Shown here: piece by piece, positions 52,425 to 60,792 of the stretch | Position numbering within the stretch: the stretch's first letter is position 1 | Layout of the letters: every line of letters begins with the position of its first letter | NCBI GenBank assembly: GCA_013289685.1 | Contig: JABCZL010000009.1 | Coordinates: forward strand, 239,209-303,208 | DNA from: Acidobacteriota bacterium | GTDB lineage: Bacteria > Acidobacteriota > Terriglobia > Terriglobales > Acidobacteriaceae | Reading direction: 5' to 3' | Length of the DNA: 64,000 bases | Notes under the pieces: generated by a model | Told to the model about the DNA's origin: nothing | What the model saw: the letters and a program-made list of their open reading frames with translations, nothing else | Database searches by the model: none | Program-made: the position numbers and the translations under genes

Positions 52425-52470
52425 AAAGAATCTTTTGATTATAAGGGACTCAGAGGCTCAGGATGGATGA

Positions 52471-52556
52471 GGGTGCCCCACCCTTCTCGCGTACTATGCG
52501 AGAGGGTGGGGAGTTTGACTCTTGACTCTTGACTCGTGACTCGTGACTGGTGACTT
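52471..52556. repeat. GGGTGCCCC hairpin and TTGACTC tandem
   Basis: 52471-52520 is a GGGTGCCCCACCCTTCTCGC hairpin; 52517-52556 is a tandem of about five TTGACTCTTGACTCGTGACT-type words. Together they fill the region upstream of trpC. Confidence 0.85.
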
Positions 52557-52563
52557 CAGCGCC

Positions 52564-53970
52564 CTACTCCATCCCCAGCGAGGCCCTCACCGATATCCCA
52601 TACTCCCGCGCCTTCTCCAGCACAGCGGTCTCGTCGATAGTAAGCAGTTTCCGCTCCCGCATCACCACCCGCCCGCCAATCACCACCGTCTCCACGTCGC
52701 TCCCCTTCAGGGAATAAGCGATCTGCGCATACACGTCATACATCGGCACCGCGTTCGGCTCCTCCAGACTAATCAGAATCAGATCCGCCTTTTTCCCCGC
52801 CTCCAGCGACCCAATCTCTTTCTCCATATGCAGCGCCCGCGCCCCATCGATCGTCGCCATCTCCACCACCGCCCTCGCATTCAGCGCCAGCGGATGCATC
52901 TTCGATATCTTCGCCAGCTTCGCCGCCAGGTCAATCTCCTCCATCAGATCGAGATCGTTATTACTTCCCGCCGGACCATCCGTCCCCAGCCCCACCGCAA
53001 TCCCCGCCGCCCGCATCTCCGGCACCGGAGACACTCCGCTCGCAATCATCATGTTGCTCGACGGATTATGCACGCACCCCACCTGCCGCTCCGCCAGCAA
53101 CCTGCGGTCGGCCTCATCCACAAAAATGCAATGCGCCGCCACCAGGTTCGGCCCCAGCACTCCAATCTTCTCCAGATACTGCACCGGCGACATTCCATTC
53201 GCCTTCTCGCTGTCCTCCCACTCTTTCTTCATCTCCGACACATGAATCAAAATCGGCGCATGATATTTCCTTGCCAGCCCTGCCGCATCCTGCAAAGTTT
53301 TCTTCGAGCACGTATAAATCGAATGCGGAGCCGGAGCCGCATGAATCAACGGATCTCCCTGCCATCGCTTCAGAAACTTCTCGGTATAAGCCAGCATCTC
53401 CGCATTGGTCTTGTTATCCGGCGCAGGAAAATCGATGAACGTCTCCCCCAGCACCCCGCGCATCCCCGCCGCCTTGGTCTCTTCCGCGACCGCGTCTTCG
53501 AAGTAATACATATCCGCAAACGTAGTCACACCCGACCGGATCTGCTCCGCAGCCGCCAGCCGTGTCCCCCAGCGCACGAACTCCTCATTCACATTTTTCT
53601 TTTCCGCCGGAAAAATGTATTTGTAGAGCCAGTCGTTCAGAGTCACATCATCGTGCAGCCCGCGAAACAGCGTCATCGGCACATGCGTATGCCCGTTGAT
53701 GAACCCCGGCAACACCAGCCGCTCCCGTGCATCAATCGTTTGCGCACCCGTGTATCGACCTTCGACCTCCGCTCGCGGCCCCACCGCCACAATCGCGTCC
53801 CCCTTGATCGCGACACTCCCATCAAGAAGAATCCGCCGCGTCCCATCCATGGTCACCACCATCCCGCCGCTGACGATCAGATCGACCCCTTGCTTCGCCT
53901 GCCCAAACACCAGCGGACAGAGCGCAACCACAGCAGCCGCCCAGAAACGCAATGCTCTCGAAATCTTCAT
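52564..53970 (-). CDS. exported TRZ/ATZ-family amidohydrolase
   Basis: A 468-residue metal-dependent deaminase-type amidohydrolase started at 53970, giving a signal peptide (LRFWAAAVVALCPLVFGQ). It has the metal motif GFINGHTHVPMTLFRG, IHVSEMKKEWED, AAHCIFVDE and LGTDGPAGSNNDLDLMEE. Cytosolic relatives deaminate methylthioadenosine/S-adenosylhomocysteine or chlorinated triazines; an exported form suggests a different, external substrate. Single-gene unit. Confidence 0.93.
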   Translation of the reverse strand: MKISRALRFWAAAVVALCPLVFGQAKQGVDLIVSGGMVVTMDGTRRILLDGSVAIKGDAIVAVGPRAEVEGRYTGAQTIDARERLVLPGFINGHTHVPMTLFRGLHDDVTLNDWLYKYIFPAEKKNVNEEFVRWGTRLAAAEQIRSGVTTFADMYYFEDAVAEETKAAGMRGVLGETFIDFPAPDNKTNAEMLAYTEKFLKRWQGDPLIHAAPAPHSIYTCSKKTLQDAAGLARKYHAPILIHVSEMKKEWEDSEKANGMSPVQYLEKIGVLGPNLVAAHCIFVDEADRRLLAERQVGCVHNPSSNMMIASGVSPVPEMRAAGIAVGLGTDGPAGSNNDLDLMEEIDLAAKLAKISKMHPLALNARAVVEMATIDGARALHMEKEIGSLEAGKKADLILISLEEPNAVPMYDVYAQIAYSLKGSDVETVVIGGRVVMRERKLLTIDETAVLEKAREYGISVRASLGME

Positions 53971-53993
53971 CCTTCCCTTTCTCGCGATGATGC

Positions 53994-54120
53994 GGGTGCG
54001 CCACCCTTCACGCATATTTTCGAGAGGTTGGGATGTTGAATTCCTTTTCTCCCGCAGACAATCAGTGCCGGGTGCCCCATTTCTCGTGCGGTTTGTGCGC
54101 GAGAAGTGGGGATTCTGACT
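53994..54120. repeat. two GGGTGCCCC repeats
   Basis: 53994-54039 is a degenerate copy (GGGTGCGCCACCCTTCACGC) and 54070-54120 a good copy (GGGTGCCCCATTTCTCGTGC) between the amidohydrolase and the GH28 gene. Confidence 0.85.
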
Positions 54121-54135
54121 TCCTCCGCCGGAGCG

Positions 54136-55767
54136 CTAGATCTCTTTCTTCTCCACCACCGCCACCTCCGTATCCGGCACAGGCCTGCTGCGCCAAGCAC
54201 TGAAGTCCCTTACATTGCGAAGCGCAAAAGTCGGCACCCCCGCACTCGCCGCCGCCTTGATCCGCCCGAAATCCGCTCCGTCCACATCGTCGAGCACAAA
54301 CGCCGGACGCAAGTCCTCATTCGCATGTTCGATCTTGATCCCGTTCATCTCCACCCCGCGCGCATGCCGGATGAAGAACCCGTGCGCAGGAGTCGTTCCG
54401 AACATGCTCGGTTCCGGATACTCTTTCTCCTTCTCTGCCAGCTGAAGTTGCGCATCGCTTCGAGTCCCACCGCCTTGATGAACGATCATCACGTCGCTCA
54501 CCTTCACATCCTCAATCGGATGTCCCGGAATTCCCGCCAGGATCGAGCCGATTCTTGACCCCGGCGCGCACGAGCAGGTGATATTGCTCAAAATCACGCG
54601 CCGCAGCGCTCCCACCGCCGCCCCCGCCGGACCTCGCATCCGCGCCCCCAGCCGTAGAAAAATTGGCGCGCCCACCACGTCGCGCATCGTAACGTTCGTC
54701 ACACTCACGTCTTCAATGAGCGCCCCGTCTACACTCTCAATCGCCAATCCGTTGCATCCGTCAAAAACACAATTCGAAATCGCAATGTTCTTGAATCCTC
54801 CATTCGATTCCGTCCCAAACTTGATTCGTCCTGTGCGCGGCACTTTGGCGTCAGCGGCAAATCGCTTGAACGTCCCGTCGAGCAGCGCCCCTTCTTCAAA
54901 GCTGCCCGCAACCAGGCAATTGCTGATCGTAACCATCTCTGTGGCGCGCGCATATCCCAGCGCATACGAACTCTTCAGGCAGATGCCGTCATCCCACGGC
55001 GAATTCACGCTGCAATTCGCGATTCGCACGTTCCGGCAGCAATCGACGTCCATCCCATCCCGATTCGTATCGATTTTAAGATTGTCGATCGTGAGGTTAT
55101 CGACGCCCGTCGCCAGAATCCCAAAATGCCCGCCATGCAGAATCGAAAAATCCCGCAGCAGCACATGGCGGCAATTCTTCAGCGCAATCGCCTTATTGGC
55201 CACGCCCGCATGTTCCGCAACCGGTCCAGTGCCCCACCCGCGGCTCAACCCTTTGCCCCAAATCCGTCCCGTCCCACAAATCGAGACTCCCTCGAGTCCC
55301 TCACCCCAAATCAAACTGTTATGCCAATGGTTGTGACCGTAATCCTGATAGTCCTCCCACGGCTGGTTCGACTCCGCAAGATCATACCCGCGCGTCGCGT
55401 CACCAGCCGGATCCGCTGCCACAATCGTTGCGCCCGCATCCAGATAGATCGCAACCTTGCTCTTCAACCGGATCGAGTAACACAAATAATTCCCCGCACG
55501 AAAGTAGACCGTCCCGCCGCCCGCCGACGTCGCTTCTTCAATCGCCCGATTAATCGCAGGACTGTCAATCGTCGTCCCGTCCCCCGCAGCGCCAAACGTT
55601 CGAACGTCATAAAACGCCGTCGCGGCGCTCTGCTCCGAGTGCGGGTGCCCCATTTCTCGCGCGCCCTTTGCGCGAGAAGTGGGGGGTTCCCCAACCAGTG
55701 CCCAGCCCGGGACGCCGAGCCCCGCGCTCTTCAGGAATCTGCGCCGCGCACTTCCCTCGATCGGCAT
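54136..55767 (-). CDS. GH28-type polygalacturonase/rhamnogalacturonidase (repeat insert near N-terminus)
   Basis: A 543-residue right-handed beta-helix enzyme of glycoside hydrolase family 28. An exported form is indicated by the twin-arginine start (GSARRRFLKSAGLG). The helix begins FYDVRTFGAAGDGTTIDS; the catalytic region shows DTNRDGMDVD, SPWDDGICLKSS, and a TGRIKFGTES segment like the family RIK motif. Between the signal and the domain, residues PPTSRAKGAREMGHP are encoded by a GGGTGCCCC repeat (55643-55690), in frame. It likely trims rhamnose/galacturonate from plant pectin. Confidence 0.92.
   Translation of the reverse strand: MPIEGSARRRFLKSAGLGVPGWALVGEPPTSRAKGAREMGHPHSEQSAATAFYDVRTFGAAGDGTTIDSPAINRAIEEATSAGGGTVYFRAGNYLCYSIRLKSKVAIYLDAGATIVAADPAGDATRGYDLAESNQPWEDYQDYGHNHWHNSLIWGEGLEGVSICGTGRIWGKGLSRGWGTGPVAEHAGVANKAIALKNCRHVLLRDFSILHGGHFGILATGVDNLTIDNLKIDTNRDGMDVDCCRNVRIANCSVNSPWDDGICLKSSYALGYARATEMVTISNCLVAGSFEEGALLDGTFKRFAADAKVPRTGRIKFGTESNGGFKNIAISNCVFDGCNGLAIESVDGALIEDVSVTNVTMRDVVGAPIFLRLGARMRGPAGAAVGALRRVILSNITCSCAPGSRIGSILAGIPGHPIEDVKVSDVMIVHQGGGTRSDAQLQLAEKEKEYPEPSMFGTTPAHGFFIRHARGVEMNGIKIEHANEDLRPAFVLDDVDGADFGRIKAAASAGVPTFALRNVRDFSAWRSRPVPDTEVAVVEKKEI
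55643..55690. repeat. GGGTGCCCC hairpin inside the GH28 gene
   Basis: A near-identical copy (GGGTGCCCCATTTCTCGCGC with GCGCGAGAAGTGGGG) translated in frame in the linker after the export signal. Confidence 0.95.
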
Positions 55768-55778
55768 GATGGTCTCCA

Positions 55779-55886
55779 GGGTGCCCCACCCTTCTCGCGC
55801 TTTTTGCGAGAGGGTGGGGACTTTGACTTTCTGATTTTTGACTTTCTGATTTTTGACTTTCTGATTTTTGACTTCCGGATTTTGGC
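55779..55886. repeat. GGGTGCCCC hairpin and TTTTTGACTTTCTGA tandem
   Basis: 55779-55830 is a hairpin copy; 55822-55880 is a tandem of three 18-base units (TTTTTGACTTTCTGA with small changes) in the gap between the nucleoside hydrolase and GH28 genes. Confidence 0.9.
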
Positions 55887-55910
55887 TTCCCGATGGTGAC
55901 CGTCACGACA

Positions 55911-56873
55911 TCATCGGGAAACCTCCGCAACCTCCTTCAAATAAAACTTGAAGAAATCCTCCGCATTCGACTCCAGACAAACCTGCGCATTCACCGTTCC
56001 CGGTTCCTCCCGCGTGAACCCTTTTTCGTCCACCCGAATATGCATCCCCTGCACCCGACACAACTCCGGCCGCAGCACAAACACCACCGTCATGGGATCA
56101 AACAACGTCGGCGTTTCCTGCCCCCACAAGTGATACAGCACCGTGAGTTGGTCGGTAACCGCCGTCCCCTGGCTGAACAAAAATGCCCGCTTCACCTCAT
56201 CCATCTTCAGTTGCGTAGAATCCAGCGGCATCACAAACAATGGCACTCCCACCGCGAACAATTTCTGCGCCGACGCCACATCGTTCAAAATATTCCACTC
56301 CGGCATCGGAGCCACCGGCGCCGTATACCCTAAGTCCCCGTATCCCCGCCGGATCGACCCGCCCATCATTACCACTCGTTTCAATTTCCGAAAGGTCGCC
56401 AGATCCTTATCAATCGCCTCTCCCACGTTCATGAGCGGACCAATCGCAACCAGCGTGACCTCCCCGGGATACTTCCGAATCTGCTCCAGCAAAAACTCCA
56501 CTGCATCGGCATGCGAGGCTTTGGCAAAGTGCCCGCCCTCTCCATACCGCCGCTGCGACATCGGATTCTTCGTCGCCGTCGCTTTCCCCGCCAACACCGG
56601 AATCTCCGCCCGTCCCACCTCTCCCAAAAACCGATCTACAATCTTCGCTCGCGCCTCGGTATCGCCAAACGTCGTCATCACACCCAGCACCTGCAACTCC
56701 GGACTCCGCACCGCCAGCGCCAGCGCAAACGCATCGTCCACATCATCCCCAATATCGGTATCAATAATGATCTTCTCCGGCGTGCGGCCTTGCGCCCAGC
56801 ACGCGCCAGAAGCCATTAGCCAAACCAAACACAAAACGCATCTCCACCACATCCCACCCATGACACCGCTCAT
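55911..56873 (-). CDS. exported nucleoside hydrolase
   Basis: A 320-residue inosine-uridine-type nucleoside N-ribohydrolase. The calcium-binding Asp cluster is in IIIDTDIGDDVDDAFALALA (DTDxGxDDxxA). FLLEQIRKYPGEVTLVAIGPLMN and MPEWNILNDVASAQKLF follow as in the family. Start at 56873 (MSGVMGGMWWRC), with GGAGAGG five bases before, gives a signal peptide (VLCLVWLMASGACWA). The longer frame from 56948 merely reads through a GGGTGCCCC repeat. An exported form suggests scavenging of external nucleosides. Confidence 0.93.
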   Translation of the reverse strand: MSGVMGGMWWRCVLCLVWLMASGACWAQGRTPEKIIIDTDIGDDVDDAFALALAVRSPELQVLGVMTTFGDTEARAKIVDRFLGEVGRAEIPVLAGKATATKNPMSQRRYGEGGHFAKASHADAVEFLLEQIRKYPGEVTLVAIGPLMNVGEAIDKDLATFRKLKRVVMMGGSIRRGYGDLGYTAPVAPMPEWNILNDVASAQKLFAVGVPLFVMPLDSTQLKMDEVKRAFLFSQGTAVTDQLTVLYHLWGQETPTLFDPMTVVFVLRPELCRVQGMHIRVDEKGFTREEPGTVNAQVCLESNAEDFFKFYLKEVAEVSR

Positions 56874-56893
56874 TGCCTCTCCTCTACTCTTTC

Positions 56894-56943
56894 GGGTGCC
56901 CCATTTCTCGCGCGTTCTTGGCGCGAGAAGTGGGGATTTTATT
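56894..56943. repeat. GGGTGCCCC hairpin
   Basis: A full copy of the main hairpin repeat just upstream of the nucleoside hydrolase gene. A frame continuing from the gene reads through it, but the ribosome site lies after it. Confidence 0.9.
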
Positions 56944-56949
56944 CCCACA

Positions 56950-57312
56950 TCACTGCCCGTAAAACTCCGACACTATCTCGATCTCCCCAATTACGTTAGC
57001 ATTCAACTCGCTCAAGTCTTCTGCGGGAATCCAATATTCACGATGCCCCGAACTTCCCACAACGTGCACATCGTACTTCTGAAGAAAATCCGACCGCACC
57101 TGGAATCGCAAAACATACCCCGCGAATCCTGACCGTTCATCCTTGGTGTTCCAATCGCGCGCAATCTGGGTTGCATACTCTTCCGTCAATACGGGATAAA
57201 AAATCGGCTGCTCCGGCAGCCGCGGAGGAAATTCACGGAAGCGGCTGGCTCGAATGAGATCCATCTCAGCCTGCCCTACCGGCCGGTACAGTGTTGTCGC
57301 TAAGATCGTCAC
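56950..57312 (-). CDS. conserved hypothetical protein (ADP-ribosylation/crystallin J1-like annotation)
   Basis: A 120-residue protein beginning TTLYRPVGQAEMDLI and containing FPPRLPEQPIFYPVLTEEYATQIARDWN and REYWIPAEDLSELNANVIG. This matches a widespread short family that is often labelled ADP-ribosylation/crystallin J1 without evidence of ADP-ribose chemistry. No catalytic motif is visible. A repeat (57348-57395) and a TTTGATTGTTGAGCCTTGAC tandem lie upstream. Confidence 0.75.
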   Translation of the reverse strand: MTILATTLYRPVGQAEMDLIRASRFREFPPRLPEQPIFYPVLTEEYATQIARDWNTKDERSGFAGYVLRFQVRSDFLQKYDVHVVGSSGHREYWIPAEDLSELNANVIGEIEIVSEFYGQ

Positions 57313-57347
57313 CGCCTGAGAATATTAGCTGACTTCACGCAGGTTCT

Positions 57348-57430
57348 GGGTGCCCTATTTCTCGCGTTCTTTGCGAGAAGTGGGGATTCTGACCTTTGAT
57401 TGTTGAGCCTTGACTTTTGAGTCTTGATCC
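57348..57430. repeat. GGGTGCCCT hairpin and TTGACTTTTGA tandem
   Basis: 57348-57395 is a hairpin copy with CTCGCGTTCTTTGCGAG at its centre. About 57390-57430 is a tandem of degenerate TTGATTG/TTGACTTTTGA words. Confidence 0.8.
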
Positions 57431-57577
57431 CCGCGTGTCCTCCGCCCCACACCGTATCCCGCGCCCCACGCGGTGTTTCGCCGCTCTTCCCTCTAACTCC
57501 CGCCAAATCAACGGGCCCTTCTCTGGAGCCCGCCGTGCATTCCTGAGAGTGCCGCTAGTCGGCAGGAGGCAACCACA

Positions 57578-58612
57578 ATGACCCGCATCAACGCAGTTCG
57601 TTCCATGAAAGAAACCCGGTCCGTAGCCTGGGGCACAATCGCACCCACCTGGGGCAGGAACACCAGTGCACTCGTTTTTGCCGCTGTGCTCATCATCTGC
57701 TCCGTAACCGTCGGCTGTTCCAGTGACAAAGATCAGCCGAAGCCCGTTAGCTCCAACAACCAGATTCCCGTCACGCAGGCGCCGGTCCAGGTCCAGTCCA
57801 TGCCCGCACCGGTCATGCAGGCTGCGACCAAGCCGGCTCCGAAGAAAGTCGTTTCCAGGAAGCCCGCAACCGTGAACTATGCCGACAAGACCTACGGCGT
57901 AACTTTCGAATATCCGCGCCGCTACGCGATTGAAACCGGCAGCGCCGCCACCGAATTGCTGGCTTCCAATCCGATCGCGATGAACTTCGTGCAGCCCGGC
58001 GGAGTCGCGCTCGCCGCCGTCGAGCTTCCCGAGACCAGCTTCGCCAACACCGACTTCTCGTCCGCATTTTTCAACGTGAGCGTCCACAAGAGTCTCACCG
58101 CCGAGCAATGCACCGAGTTCGCCGTGCCACAGCCCAAGCCGGTCGCCCAGATGGTGGAGAAGACGGAGCCCGCGGCGCCAGCGTCTTCAACTGACGTTGC
58201 GAAACAGGACTCCACGCCCGCTCCAAAGTCCGATACTTCGTCGGCGCCTGTCGCGGCGACTTCGGATCCGGCGACTGCCGCGAAATCATCGTCCGCGCCG
58301 TCCACCGACTCGAACTCCAAGCTGATGCTCGGCGACCTCGAACTCCGCGCCACCGAAGCCGTCTCCGGCGCAGGCACGCGCCAGAGCGACTCCAAGTACT
58401 TCCATGTCTTCCAGAATGGATCCTGCTACGAGTTCGCCCTGAACGTCACCACCGACGCGTCGGAAGAGGGCATCGTGAAGCATGTCGACCGCGACAAAGT
58501 CTTCAACCGCCTGGAACAAATCCTCGCCACGGTGAAGATCAATCCGGTTACAGCGCCCGAAGTAGCCGCCGAAGCCCCTACTCCAACGCCCGCCGCAACC
58601 CCGGCCCAGTAA
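57578..58612 (+). CDS. lipoprotein of unknown function
   Basis: A 344-residue protein with a long basic start, a hydrophobic segment (LVFAAVLIICSVTVGCSS) and a lipobox-like VTVGC, so it is probably a lipoprotein. The Cys would be residue 47. The mature part has a Pro/Lys-rich linker, a soluble domain starting NYADKTYGVTFEYPRRYAIETG and a Ser/Ala/Thr-rich insert (about 190-240), then KLMLGDLELRATEAVSG. The GVTFxYP pattern is shared with PsbP-like domains. Family not assigned. Confidence 0.7.
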   Translation: MTRINAVRSMKETRSVAWGTIAPTWGRNTSALVFAAVLIICSVTVGCSSDKDQPKPVSSNNQIPVTQAPVQVQSMPAPVMQAATKPAPKKVVSRKPATVNYADKTYGVTFEYPRRYAIETGSAATELLASNPIAMNFVQPGGVALAAVELPETSFANTDFSSAFFNVSVHKSLTAEQCTEFAVPQPKPVAQMVEKTEPAAPASSTDVAKQDSTPAPKSDTSSAPVAATSDPATAAKSSSAPSTDSNSKLMLGDLELRATEAVSGAGTRQSDSKYFHVFQNGSCYEFALNVTTDASEEGIVKHVDRDKVFNRLEQILATVKINPVTAPEVAAEAPTPTPAATPAQ

Positions 58613-58622
58613 GTTGTCCGTC

Positions 58623-58708
58623 GGGTGCCCCACCCTTCTCGCGTCCTTTGCGAGAGGGTGGGGATTTTGACGTGTGAAAGATGTGGAGCGGACACTCCTG
58701 TCCGCTGC
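58623..58708. repeat. GGGTGCCCC hairpin and GGAGCGGACACTCC element
   Basis: 58623-58672 is a hairpin copy; 58682-58708 a GTGGAGCGGACACTCCTGTC element. Both lie in the gap before the methyltransferase gene. Confidence 0.85.
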
Positions 58709-58782
58709 TGTTGCTGTTGCTTTTGCTTCCTGACGACACTCCCTTGTGACCCTAAGCCCGCTCGTATAACGTGATCGTGCCC

Positions 58783-59493
58783 ATGCCAACACAGCCCGGT
58801 TATGACCCGAAAGCAGTTCGCGCGCTCTTCGACGAGATGGCCGCCACATACGGCATCGTCAATTTCATCGCGTCCTTCGGTTTTGCCGCGCGCTGGCGTC
58901 ACCAGCTGGTCGAGGGCCTGCCACTCTCCGATGCATCCCATGTCGTCGACCTGATGAGTGGCATGAACGAGCTTTGCCGGTCTGTGGCCCCGCATGCTGC
59001 GCCCACAATGCGCCTGACCGCAATCGACATCTCCCAGGAAATGACTCGCCGCGCCCGAATGCATTGGCCTTTCCGCGTCGAGATCCACCTCCAGGACGTT
59101 CTCACCTGGGATATTGAGCCAGCATGCGCCGACGCGGTGATCTCCTCGTTCGGCCTGAAGACGTTCGATCGCACACAGCAGCAGCAACTCTCGGAGCGCG
59201 TTGCCCGCTTGCTTCGCCCCGGCGGCGTATTTTCCTTCGTCGAGATTTCAGTCCCGCCGGCACGCCTTCTGCAACTCCCCTACCTCTTCTATTTGAGCCG
59301 CGTGATCCCCTGGATCGGCCGTCTGTTCCTCGGTGATCCCGCCAACTACCGCCTGCTCGGCGTCTACACGCAGGCCTTCGGCACCTGCCACCATTTCGCC
59401 GAATGCCTCCGCCAGCAAGGATTGGAAGTGTCTGAGGTCAGCTACTTCTTCGGCTGTGCCACCGGCGTCCGCGGAATTAAGCCGCACGCTTGA
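58783..59493 (+). CDS. UbiE/COQ5-like class I methyltransferase
   Basis: A 236-residue SAM-dependent methyltransferase. Motif I reads VVDLMSGMNELC (the family usually has a Gly-rich DxGxG), then AIDISQEM, DAVISSFGLKTFD and LLRPGGVFSFVEISVPP. The C-terminal part (LQLPYLFYLSRVIPWIGRLF, then YTQAFGTCHHFAECL) resembles quinone-biosynthesis methyltransferases. ATG 58783 or GTG 58771 may be the start. It is close to UbiE but not clearly the menaquinone enzyme. Confidence 0.85.
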   Translation: MPTQPGYDPKAVRALFDEMAATYGIVNFIASFGFAARWRHQLVEGLPLSDASHVVDLMSGMNELCRSVAPHAAPTMRLTAIDISQEMTRRARMHWPFRVEIHLQDVLTWDIEPACADAVISSFGLKTFDRTQQQQLSERVARLLRPGGVFSFVEISVPPARLLQLPYLFYLSRVIPWIGRLFLGDPANYRLLGVYTQAFGTCHHFAECLRQQGLEVSEVSYFFGCATGVRGIKPHA

Positions 59494-59495
59494 GT

Positions 59496-59522
59496 GTGTG
59501 GGGCGGACACTTCTGTCCGCCG
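59496..59522. repeat. GTGGGGCGGACACTTCTGTCC element
   Basis: A palindromic element of the GGGGCGGACA family between the convergent methyltransferase and OmpA-like genes. A TGGTCTTGGTTTTGGTCTTA tandem follows it. Confidence 0.8.
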
Positions 59523-59559
59523 CTCTTGATCTTGGTCTTGGTTTTGGTCTTACCGCAAC

Positions 59560-60294
59560 TTAAAAGTGCCAGGGGGGCAGATTGAAGATGGTGGTATTGG
59601 GCAGGCCTGTCCCCTGGTCGATCGGCGGGGTGAACTTCTCGTGACTTCCTCCCAGCGGGATCGGGGCACAGAGAGTGCCGAGAGCATTCGAAAGCCCCCC
59701 GCTGCTGTCGGAAACGGTAACCAGGTTGGCGATGTTCTGACACCAGGTCTGCCGGTCCTCATCCTTAAACAGGCCGGGCCATCCATATTGCGTGCTGCTA
59801 TTGCTAGGCGTCGGCGTAAACCAGAATGGCGGGAAGGCCGATGCCGGGTGCAGCTGCGGCAGTAGCCGATCAATCTGAAACTGCGGACGTACCACGACAG
59901 GAATCGGAGCCGGGGCCGGAATTGTGTCCGACGCCACATAGCGGATTTCCACCCGGCGGCTGGCGGCATCCCGCCGAGCTCGGGTCGAGGCGAGTACCGA
60001 ACCCACGCGAAACGTCTGAATCATCGCCGGCGGCACTCCCTCTAAACGCAGATACGCGGACACCGCGTCCGCGCGCCGCCCGCTCAACGTGTCGTTGAAA
60101 GTCTGCTCTCCGCTCGCGTCGGTTTCGCCCCAGAGAAACACCATCCCAGCGTCATCGAAGTAGCGCAGCGCCTTCAGCGTCTGGGCAATATCGTCGAGAA
60201 GTGCGAAGTGCCGCACCGGCAGGGCGCTGCTCGCCGTGGCGAACCCGTCGATCATGACCGGAAACCCGAAAATCAATTTGGCCGCTTCGCTCAT
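59560..60294 (-). CDS. OmpA-like domain protein without signal peptide
   Basis: A 244-residue protein whose residues of about 25-135 look like an OmpA C-terminal domain: a beta-strand start, YFDDAGMVFLWGETDASGEQ, then LSGRRADAVSAYLRLEGVPP and RDAASRRVEIRY. That domain normally binds peptidoglycan, but no signal peptide or membrane segment is present. The last 110 residues are Pro/Trp-rich and unfamiliar (HPASAFPPFWFTPTPSNSST, WCQNIANLV). The absence of export signals suggests loading by another system or a cytosolic role. Confidence 0.75.
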   Translation of the reverse strand: MSEAAKLIFGFPVMIDGFATASSALPVRHFALLDDIAQTLKALRYFDDAGMVFLWGETDASGEQTFNDTLSGRRADAVSAYLRLEGVPPAMIQTFRVGSVLASTRARRDAASRRVEIRYVASDTIPAPAPIPVVVRPQFQIDRLLPQLHPASAFPPFWFTPTPSNSSTQYGWPGLFKDEDRQTWCQNIANLVTVSDSSGGLSNALGTLCAPIPLGGSHEKFTPPIDQGTGLPNTTIFNLPPWHF

Positions 60295-60792
60295 GGGGAC
60301 CCTCCGAGGCGCGAGATCATGTCCCCGCAGCCTTCTCGGAAGATAGTGAAGATGGCCGCGAATTCGTTTCGCGGGATATGAGGCGGCGTCTCATTCTCTG
60401 GCGTGCCTTTACAGTTTTTAGCTTCTAGCTTCTAGCTTCTAGCTCAACCGCGAACCCTTGGCGGGTGAGGCGCTGGGATTTTCGATTGCTTTTGACTACC
60501 CCTCCCCCCTCCCCCCTGATCTCTTGAAATCATAGGTTTAGCGACATTTCGCATTTTAATCCTAGGGCTGCAATCAGTTAGGGGCAAAATCTTGAGCCCC
60601 AACGAGTTAGCTGTGCGAAGGCGCATGTTATTGGTGCGCCGTGGGGTGAGTATGGGGAGTTTGGATTTCTCAGTCAAGGTTGGATAAACATGGGGAGGGT
60701 GTGGAAAAGGTGGGGGACAGGAAGAAATGGCTCTAGGCGCGAACGAGTTACGATAAGCCCAGTTACGAAAAACTAATCTGAGCGAGGTCCAC
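60295..60792. other. 498-base intergenic region with repeats and a possible TA operator
   Basis: No gene is seen. About 60420-60444 is a CTAGCTTCTAGCTTCTAGCT tandem. A C-rich stretch lies at about 60500-60520 and a GGGGC-loop-GCCCC hairpin at about 60583-60601. Just before the antitoxin gene, AGTTACGA occurs twice (60746-60753 and 60761-60768), a likely operator for the toxin-antitoxin pair. The region is less GC-rich than the housekeeping parts. Confidence 0.6.

Noticed and set aside
52543..54039. 498-codon open frame opposite the amidohydrolase gene
   Set aside because: A shadow of the real gene; the reading is dominated by Arg, His and Pro and has no motif.
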